NCBI GenBank assembly: GCA_038373865.1
Contig: JAXGGA010002868.1
Coordinates: forward strand, 1 to 64,000
Direction: 5' to 3'
Source: Uloborus plumipes
Taxonomy: Eukaryota; Arthropoda; Arachnida; Araneae; Uloboridae
Length of the DNA: 64,000 bases
Part shown: positions 61,387 to 64,000 of the stretch, in pieces
Layout: each line of letters opens with the position of its first letter
Numbering within the stretch: the first letter of the stretch is position 1
Notes under the pieces: generated by a model
What the model saw: the letters and a program-made list of their open reading frames with translations, nothing else
Database searches by the model: none
What the model was told of the DNA's origin: nothing
Translations under genes and position numbers: made by a program

Positions 61387-63641
61387 GGTTATTCATATAC
61401 TGCAACTACAATAGAAAAAACAAAAATTCTCAGCATTTTCCTGAAAAGAAAGGATAGGTAGTTGAATTGACCTTTTAAGCAGCATAATTTGAAGTGCAGT
61501 AAACCCTCATTTATTCACACCCTATCAAATCAGACTTCGCTCAATTTGGACAGCCATTTAGATGCACACATACTGTATAAATATAATGTTCAAAGTAGTT
61601 TTTCATCTGATTTTTATTGTAAGTGAAATAATGTATGAACTATTTAACTTTCTCTTATGCAGTTTTATATTTCATTCTCCTAAATGCAAAACACAGTAGC
61701 GTCTCGTAATATCGTGCTTGGGGGGGGGGGGGTAGAGACAACAAAAAAGCCTGGTGTGTCAAAAAAATCACATTAAGACCAATGTAAATTTTGTGTTAGA
61801 GTAACTTTTTAAATTAAAAAATAATAATAATAAAGAATATTCTAACTTGTTTTGGATTTTTTTTTAATACAAAAAAAGAAATTTAAAATGTTTCTATTAT
61901 TTTCTTGTAAAATAAAAATTCCTGCAATGTAACTTTATTAATTCAGCTAACCTAGATAACCCTATCAGTTTGTATTAACAAAGTACTACTGAAAGAACCT
62001 GTACTCTTAATTATTGACATTTAAGCTGTTTGTGTACTCATTATGGAAAATCATTCAAAAGTTTTTCTTACTAGTATTCGTCAATTTAAAAAAAAGGAAT
62101 TTAGTCAATGCATATTATAGGAGAAAAACAAGAAAATATGTTCACACTATGCATATGCGATATGCATAATGTATGTGAAGTAATGTATGTGAAGGGGTAC
62201 CTTGTCTTTTAGTTACATTTTGTAATATAATAGATAAAACTGCCTGTTTCTTTTTTCTTTCTTTCATATTTTTTAACAAATGTTAATAAACTTTCAAAGA
62301 GTACATACCATGATTATGTAAGATTAGGACTCAATTACCTGAAACATGAAACGTTTATCACAACTGCCAGACAAGCAAGGACGAACGTAAAAGATAAAAG
62401 TTTCAACCAGATAGCTGTAATAAACAAAAACAACTTTGAATGTAAACAATTCAATAATGAAAAATTTTAAAGGCAACACATTTTTTATTCATGCTTCAAA
62501 TACTTCTTTTAATAAAATACATCAACTGTTAATGCTATTGCATCAGACCTTGTTGTGTCATTAAAATTAACCAGAACTAAAAGTAAAACATGTTTTAGTT
62601 TTTCATTGTAACATTTTCATTAAATTTGAAAGATATCATAATATAAGAATAGTACACATTGTACACATCCTTACATTATGTTGGACCACACATTTTTCAA
62701 CAGCGATGATTTAAAATGATTGCAAATCATGAATATTTTGTTAAGAAAATTCATTCGTCACATTAATGTTACTTACAGATTTTTGTTTTGATGCTTGGTA
62801 AAAGTTGACAAACCTGGAACAAAGAAAAAAGTTACATCATGAAGAAAAGTAAAACTCAATAAATCATTTTTTTTTTTTTTTAATATACTAATTCATAAAT
62901 TTCTTTAAACGTTCTCTCACCAATTTGGCATGGGATAAAATTTGAAGCTCTGTTTTTAAGTTTTTGGTACCTTGAATCCAATGTATCAAATAACCTGAAA
63001 TAAATATTCAGCAAAATATAAACTCAGCAAGAAATTTTATTCGAACTATTCTTTTTTTCTGGTTCAATAAAACGCAATGAACAAATAATATCCACGTTAA
63101 TAACTTGAAAATATCATTATTTCAAATAATAATGTTTTTATAAGAAAAACACATTATATCTGTGCCCACATACTAGAAGATGATACAGACACATACATTT
63201 AGATTATCCGAAAAACATGCATGATAATAAAAGTAACACATACCTAATTTCATTTGAGTTCTCTAAAGTTAGTCCAGTGAATTCTGTATCCATAGCTAGT
63301 TGTATAAATGTAAAAGAAAGAAATGAAACAAAAATCCAACATAAGTACGTAACAAAAAGAAAACTCACCGCATAAAAACATGGTACTGTACAACCACTTA
63401 ATTTACAGGACAATGTGTGTCTTCATTAAATAATCATTAAACATCTACTATTTTTAAAAAACTCAAAGTATAATATTTAAACTTTTTTCTACTACAGGCC
63501 TTCTGTTTTGAAATAGATATTTGAATTAACAATAAATTTCGAAAAACATAAAATTTTCTCACCAATAAAAGAAGCATTCCAAATAGAGCTCTCAACATGT
63601 GGCAAGATTTCCTCAAAATTGGACTTAGTGACTTCTACCAT
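25729..63641 (-). CDS. PNLDC1: PNLDC1-like PARN-family 3'-5' exonuclease gene, 19 firm exons plus a tentative last exon
   Basis: The spliced reading frame (63641 down to 30282, 1392 nt, 464 codons) encodes a CAF1/PARN-type ribonuclease. All 18 introns have GT-AG borders and every exon join keeps the frame. Seen in the product: MDTEFTGL (residues 28-35, catalytic D29 and E31), a FDT..RYQKLK block in exon 3, DFDFNK and GIPYINE (exons 6-7), an R3H-like region (about 175-240), VGHNVLMDLLL (D282) and FPHESGYDSFVTG (H374, D379). These positions match the DEDDh site of PARN. HSLFPVLYDTR and FPHE.GYD look more like PNLDC1 than PARN. In mouse and silkworm PNLDC1 trims piRNA 3' ends at the mitochondrial surface. 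With exon 20 the length is about 521 residues, close to human PNLDC1 (531). No C-terminal membrane segment is visible, and no promoter was recognised. PARN itself is the main alternative. Confidence 0.85.
25903..28707. other. Part of candidate last intron: hAT ends and degenerate repeats
   Basis: A hAT-type end GGGTGCGCCACTG stops at 26376 and another CAGTGGCGGCGATTGG starts at 26413; partners were not found. From 26450 to 27900 the sequence is degenerate, with A and G runs (near 27173 and 27261). The SINE-like unit at 27885..28243 is listed separately. No exon could be supported here. Confidence 0.4.
27885..28243 (+). repeat. tRNA-derived SINE-like unit
   Basis: The head contains an A-box-like TAGTCAAGGCTG (27893-27904) and a B-box-like GGCTCAATCCC (27928-27938, consensus GGTTCRANNCC), spaced as in a tRNA gene. 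It is followed by about 300 bp of unrelated body. It does not fold into a proper tRNA by eye, so it is a SINE or tRNA pseudogene rather than a functional tRNA. The 65-codon open frame in the body is probably meaningless. Confidence 0.4.
28708..30242. mobile_element. 1.5-kb TA-flanked foldback element
   Basis: Ends CACTGCGATGCAAAAGTTTA (left) and CACTGTGATGCAAAAGTTTA (reverse complement of right) are flanked by TA. Near-complementary arms of about 690 bp (28708-29405 and 29545-30242) surround a short centre. No transposase. It sits in the intron after exon 19, 40 bp from that exon's donor, and would fold into a long hairpin if transcribed. Confidence 0.88.
30282..30371 (-). CDS. PNLDC1: PNLDC1-like exon 19
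   Basis: Encodes DLENADPKPVVSDLLHICRR then DGEPILNQIQ, the start of the C-terminal domain after the nuclease core. Acceptor TTCGAAG, donor GTAAGT. Both borders are phase 0. Sequence conservation is weaker than in the catalytic exons. The next intron contains the foldback at 28708..30242. Confidence 0.78.
31700..31799 (-). CDS. PNLDC1: PNLDC1-like exon 18
   Basis: Encodes SNVHAQPQTLKQHLKAVEPF then VNKLNIGRSREFYI, comparable to the PQYLDVLAPYVNQVNLIR segment of PNLDC1. Acceptor TGTTTAG, donor GTAAGT. Phase 2 in, phase 0 out. Confidence 0.88.
33255..33300 (-). CDS. PNLDC1: PNLDC1-like exon 17
   Basis: A 46-nt exon encoding VFLKICHVLAMQNIK, matching the VLLKVAHLL helix that follows the last catalytic motif in PNLDC1. 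Acceptor TTTCAG, donor GTATGT. Phase 1 in, phase 2 out. Confidence 0.86.
33950..34003 (-). CDS. PNLDC1: PNLDC1-like exon 16 (H374 and D379)
   Basis: Encodes LTEEFPHESGYDSFVTGW. H374 (general base) and D379 complete the DEDDh active site (PARN H377/D382). Acceptor TTTTAG, donor GTAATT. Phase 1 in, phase 1 out. Confidence 0.94.
34428..34492 (-). CDS. PNLDC1: PNLDC1-like exon 15
   Basis: Encodes RLPKALATLYSPDFQHCNGE then KY. The C..EKY motif fits PNLDC1 (RCEKY) just before the HEA.YDA motif. Acceptor TTTCAG, donor GTAAGT. Phase 2 in, phase 1 out. Confidence 0.88.
34958..37389 (+). mobile_element. 2.4-kb hAT element with degenerate transposase
   Basis: Ends CAGGGCCGCTGAGAGG and CCTCTCGGCGGCCCTG are inverted with one mismatch. 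Target duplications ACCAAGTG (34950-34957) and ACTAAGTG (37390-37397) differ at one base. A broken hAT transposase lies inside at 36225..36622. The element lies in the intron between exons 14 and 15. Confidence 0.88.
36225..36622 (+). pseudogene. hAT transposase C-terminus (ZMYM1-like), broken
   Basis: The stretch first reads EEDIETGCRKFPEEYEADVS, then a stop, and in another frame LFPNLCVVLRIFCTFPFTIA and AECSFRVTNRIKNCLRGTMG, ending LSDLGVLSIE. The second part is the hAT dimerisation domain as found in ZMYM1-like proteins. Loss of frame and the missing upstream catalytic domain make it a pseudogene. Confidence 0.85.
37770..41540 (+). mobile_element. Helentron/HINE-like concatemer (copies B and C)
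   Basis: The same family as 6288..8921. Two 5' ends AGCCTACTTTCCCGT occur at 37773 and 38677. Two 3' ends, each ACGGGAAAGTAGGCT plus the hairpin AGTTCT-TGAC-AGAACT and TCTTGTT, finish at 40425 and 41540. Between them are short 19-bp minisatellite arrays, GTCG/GTCT repeats and at least ten units of about 147 bp. The order is 5'-5'-3'-3', so this is a head-to-tail array of incomplete copies. No coding capacity. Confidence 0.65.
41858..43233. other. Intron 14 sequence, nothing recognised
   Basis: AT-rich intronic sequence. A diverged inverted repeat, CGGGTAGATAAGCCACGTG near 42248 and CACATTTTTTTGGCGTATAC...TTATCTACCCG near 42898-42940, may mark another decayed element. Nothing else is supportable. 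Confidence 0.3.
43234..43298 (-). CDS. PNLDC1: PNLDC1-like exon 14
   Basis: Encodes HYKLKDIPKQCGLFELQEMF then K, equivalent to the short helical stretch after the DTK motif. Acceptor TTTCAG, donor GTAAAT. Phase 0 in, phase 2 out. It is followed by the largest intron between firm exons (about 8.7 kb), inflated by nested hAT and helentron-like elements. Confidence 0.85.
44486..44571 (-). CDS. PNLDC1: PNLDC1-like exon 13
   Basis: Encodes DTYKEFKKELHSLFPVLYDT then RHIWRHVKK. The HSLFPVL.DT string is close to human PNLDC1 (IHSLFPVLIDTK) and less like PARN, which is a main reason for choosing PNLDC1. Acceptor TTCTAG, donor GTTAGT. Phase 1 in, phase 0 out. Confidence 0.93.
45275..45979 (-). mobile_element. 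705-bp deleted mariner-type element
   Basis: Perfect 30-bp inverted repeats beginning CAGGGTGGCGCAAAAAGA are flanked by TA (45273-45274, 45980-45981). Inside, the transposase N-terminus is joined to its C-terminus by a large internal deletion. The ends are intact, so the element could still be moved by a full-length relative. Confidence 0.92.
45391..45895 (-). pseudogene. Internally deleted transposase (DUF4817-like HTH plus DDE C-terminus)
   Basis: The frame at 45895..45662 reads MDQWNVQERVVAVRAYYKNG and HFNLPPRARIPTKHAIRTWV, the helix-turn-helix of arthropod mariner relatives. The frame at 45810..45391 ends with IVWPPRSPDLSVCDFYLWGY and GHHLRDIIFKT, the third catalytic D and the usual C-terminus. 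The first two catalytic aspartates are missing and the halves are in different frames, so the protein is dead. Confidence 0.88.
47286..47431. repeat. Short hairpin repeat beside exon 12
   Basis: Two arms of about 50 bp (47286-47335 and 47379-47431) share ATTGAAAAAGGGATACCTTG and CCCTGAAACATGTGTAT in inverted orientation around a loop of about 45 bp. Open frames on both strands starting MKKGYLVTLKHVY are a consequence of the repeat. It lies in the intron after exon 12. Confidence 0.8.
47526..47595 (-). CDS. PNLDC1: PNLDC1-like exon 12 (third catalytic aspartate)
   Basis: Encodes PMVGHNVLMDLLLSMNNFHN then PLP. D282 in GHNVLMD is the third DEDD residue (PARN D292). Acceptor TTATAG, donor GTGAGT. 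Phase 0 in, phase 1 out. A short inverted repeat lies about 95 bp downstream in transcription order. Confidence 0.93.
48572..48632 (-). CDS. PNLDC1: PNLDC1-like exon 11
   Basis: Encodes MLLNYLLGFTKVFRILKKAK then K, aligned with the VGFSRV...I...GK helix just before the GHN motif. Acceptor TTTCAG, donor GTGTGT. Phase 2 in, phase 0 out. Confidence 0.87.
48962..49355 (+). pseudogene. GUF1: Processed pseudogene of GUF1 (mitochondrial LepA/EF4 GTPase), C-terminal part
   Basis: The frame contains ARTMCLKLKESIETHLFLIA, IQACVSGKVIARENIKP and NVTTKLYGGDVTR.IKLL, matching the LepA/GUF1 C-terminal domain (IARE.IKA.RKNV.AKCYGGD.TRK.KLL). A frameshift near 49280 moves to RNYEVSRKAFIDDVLKR, ending at TGA 49353-49355. 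There are no introns, an AATAAA lies at 49651-49656 and an A-run of 16 at 49707-49722, as expected of a retrocopied mRNA with about 350 bp of 3'UTR. It lies antisense to the host gene in the intron between exons 10 and 11. The GTPase domain is absent. Confidence 0.85.
49848..50590 (+). repeat. Dispersed repeat with ACTTCCTTTTACGT ends
   Basis: A perfect 14-bp inverted pair, ACTTCCTTTTACGT (49848-49861) and ACGTAAAAGGAAGT (50577-50590), bounds 743 bp. The left end is itself a hairpin with AAAGGAAGT at 49864-49872. The section 50155-50620 is shared with 24690-25165, and homology continues about 30 bp past the right inverted repeat, so the true border is uncertain. Confidence 0.6.
51622..51692 (-). 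CDS. PNLDC1: PNLDC1-like exon 10
   Basis: Encodes IIVKKVSPEERKEFENQLQN then EEE, matching the IVISKVDEEERK... segment of PARN. Acceptor TTTTAG, donor GTGAGT. Phase 0 in, phase 2 out. A second AG seven bases inside the exon would break the frame. Confidence 0.88.
52205..52281 (-). CDS. PNLDC1: PNLDC1-like exon 9 (R3H-like region)
   Basis: Encodes CPVYFQLNELRYKYPSLWAY then AENNK, placed like the F....L...YP segment of the PARN R3H region. The acceptor TTTTAAG is less ideal than the others but is the one that preserves phase 1. Donor GTAAGT, phase 0 out. Confidence 0.8.
52888..55663. mobile_element. 2.8-kb foldback element in intron 8, ends TAGGGTGGAGCG
   Basis: Ends TAGGGTGGAGCGAAAAAAAC and its near reverse complement, flanked by perfect 8-bp duplications GTGTCCAG (52880-52887, 55664-55671). 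Arms of about 1 kb (52888-53895 and 54670-55663) are near-complementary around a loop of about 775 bp that contains a partial tandem duplication near 54415-54500. No coding capacity. It shares ends with 4968..10269 but not the interior. It lies in the intron between exons 8 and 9 and would form a long hairpin in the pre-mRNA. Confidence 0.88.
55964..56109 (-). CDS. PNLDC1: PNLDC1-like exon 8 (linker and start of R3H-like region)
   Basis: At 146 nt this is the longest of the firm exons. It encodes a variable polar linker and then GDKVENEVEQLIFEQDS, comparable to the helix that opens the PARN R3H region. Acceptor TTTTAG, donor GTAAGT. Phase 2 in, phase 1 out. The linker is not conserved by eye, so support comes from frame and splice sites. 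A transposable element ends only 20 bp upstream of the acceptor. Confidence 0.8.
56130..57748 (+). mobile_element. 1.6-kb element with GGACCCTTCAC repeats, 5-bp target duplication
   Basis: Inverted ends CAGGGGTCTGGCC and GGACAGACCCCTG with AGTTA on both sides (56125-56129, 57749-57753). Near the left end about five units of 32 bp contain ACGGACCCTTCACAAAAATA, related to those in 1845..2293. At the right end CACAAAAAACGGACCCTGTG forms the inverted counterpart. No transposase frame. The left border is only 20 bp from the splice acceptor of exon 8. Confidence 0.75.
57754..59693. other. Intron 7 remainder: decayed element debris and an orphan frame
   Basis: A decayed relative of the GGACCC element may lie near 58020-58110 (AGGATTTTTTGCCAGGGTCG). 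G and T runs occur near 58300-58335. The 111-codon plus-strand frame at 59250..59585 matches nothing I know and is probably chance. Confidence 0.3.
59694..59788 (-). CDS. PNLDC1: PNLDC1-like exon 7
   Basis: Encodes FFKEGIPYINEAQEHQLYEE then IKDGTIQFNYR, carrying the family signature NGIPY(L/M)N. Acceptor GACTAG, donor GTAAGG. Phase 0 in, phase 2 out. The intron that follows contains the element at 56130..57748. Confidence 0.92.
60254..60301 (-). CDS. PNLDC1: PNLDC1-like exon 6
   Basis: Encodes ASAVDFLCRYDFDFNK, matching the SSSIDFL..GFDFNK motif of PARN. Acceptor TTTCAG, donor GTTAGT. Both borders are phase 0. Confidence 0.92.
60302..62338. other. Intron 5, nothing recognised
   Basis: AT-rich intron with T runs near 61363-61386, a G run near 61721-61732 and no supportable element ends or open frames. 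Confidence 0.45.
62339..62414 (-). CDS. PNLDC1: PNLDC1-like exon 5
   Basis: Encodes LYLVETFIFYVRPCLSGSCD then KRFMFQ, the counterpart of the FNFYVFP...F.CQ segment of the nuclease fold. Acceptor TTACAG, donor GTAATT. Phase 2 in, phase 0 out. Confidence 0.88.
62777..62813 (-). CDS. PNLDC1: PNLDC1-like exon 4 (37-nt micro-exon)
   Basis: A 37-nt exon encoding GLSTFTKHQNKN, continuing the QIGLS motif from exon 3. Acceptor TTCCAG, donor GTAAGT. Phase 1 in, phase 2 out. It is supported by frame continuity and by the GLS motif. Confidence 0.85.
62921..62994 (-). CDS. PNLDC1: PNLDC1-like exon 3
   Basis: Encodes RLFDTLDSRYQKLKNRASNF then IPCQIG, matching the DTPEERYQKLK block followed by QFGL/QIGL found in PARN and PNLDC1. 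Acceptor TTTCAG, donor GTGAG. Phase 2 in, phase 1 out. Confidence 0.92.
63244..63295 (-). CDS. PNLDC1: PNLDC1-like exon 2 (first DEDD motif)
   Basis: Encodes residues 27-43, AMDTEFTGLTLENSNEI, with metal-binding D29 and E31 of the exonuclease I motif. Acceptor ACTAG, donor GTATG. Phase 1 in, phase 2 out. The numbering is one off from PARN D28/E30, as expected for a true homologue. Confidence 0.92.
63563..63641 (-). CDS. PNLDC1: PNLDC1-like exon 1 (start codon)
   Basis: ATG at 63641..63639 opens MVEVTKSNFEEILPHVE, then SSIWNASFI, which aligns with the PNLDC1 N-terminus just before the first catalytic motif. The donor GTGAG follows 63563 and the exon ends in phase 1. An acceptor-like TTTCAG ends at 63646, four bases before the ATG, so a 5'-UTR intron with an upstream non-coding exon is likely. 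Confidence 0.85.
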
Positions 63642-64000
63642 AATTCTGAAATTATATAATATTACAACAAATTTTGCAAATGGTTATTTTTATGCTTTTA
63701 TGTGATTAATTCATAGTAATCTTACCAAATTTGATATTTTTCAAAATTAATATTTCCACAAAATTAACCTCAGTTTTTGATGCTCTACCTGTATGTTGAT
63801 TTTCCTTGTTTTGCACTATTTAGCATTGTGATTATGGGATGGACTTAATCAGAAATGATGATGCCAAGCTGGTATCATTTTGGCACAAAGTTTTGCGATA
63901 AATCCCTAAACATCACCAAACTTGGCGACATTTTAAATTTAAGATACAATTATAGCATACTAAATCTAACAAAGAACCTAATAGTAACTCCAGAAATCCC

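Overview
The window is AT-rich (my impression, not measured), intron-rich and crowded with transposable elements, so it is nuclear DNA of an animal. The mix of families (a Tc1-type element with DD36E spacing, a mariner relative with a DUF4817-like N-terminus, hAT, Helitron/helentron-like and foldback elements) together with a PNLDC1-type gene suggests an arthropod. A chelicerate such as a spider is my best guess, but this is inference and no species is identified.

One host gene can be read. It lies on the minus strand from about 63641 down to about 25729 and is a PARN-family DEDDh 3'-5' exonuclease, closest to PNLDC1 (the piRNA 3'-end trimmer). I joined 19 exons by GT/AG borders, continuous reading phase and resemblance to PNLDC1/PARN. 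They give 464 codons with all four acidic catalytic residues (D29, E31, D282, D379) and the H374 general base. A tentative 20th exon (25729..25902) brings the protein to about 521 residues. Only the last exon is doubtful.

Region by region: 1..4967 holds a tandem repeat, a TA-flanked MITE and a small element made of GGACCCTTCAC repeats. 4968..10269 is a 5.3-kb foldback element (ends TAGGGTGGAGCG, 8-bp duplication TTCGACAT) carrying a helentron/HINE-like element with a 19-bp minisatellite. 10278..17096 is intergenic with two hAT-type MITEs and perhaps a solo LTR. 18174..25379 is a 7.2-kb palindromic TA-flanked element. Its left arm contains an intact Tc1-like transposon and its right arm a Helitron-like insertion, and each empty target site is preserved in the opposite arm. 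25380..64000 is the PNLDC1-like gene. Its introns contain a tRNA-derived SINE-like unit, a 1.5-kb foldback, a nested hAT stack with a helentron-like concatemer, a deleted mariner, a GUF1 processed pseudogene, a second TAGGGTGGAGCG foldback of 2.8 kb and a second GGACCCTTCAC element only 20 bp from a splice acceptor.

The main theme is long palindromic DNA: four foldback elements with arms of roughly 0.6 to 1 kb, at least two inside introns of a gene whose relatives trim piRNAs. Whether those hairpins are transcribed into small RNAs is speculation, but it can be tested. No bacterial-type operons, CRISPR arrays, rRNA or intact tRNA genes were seen.
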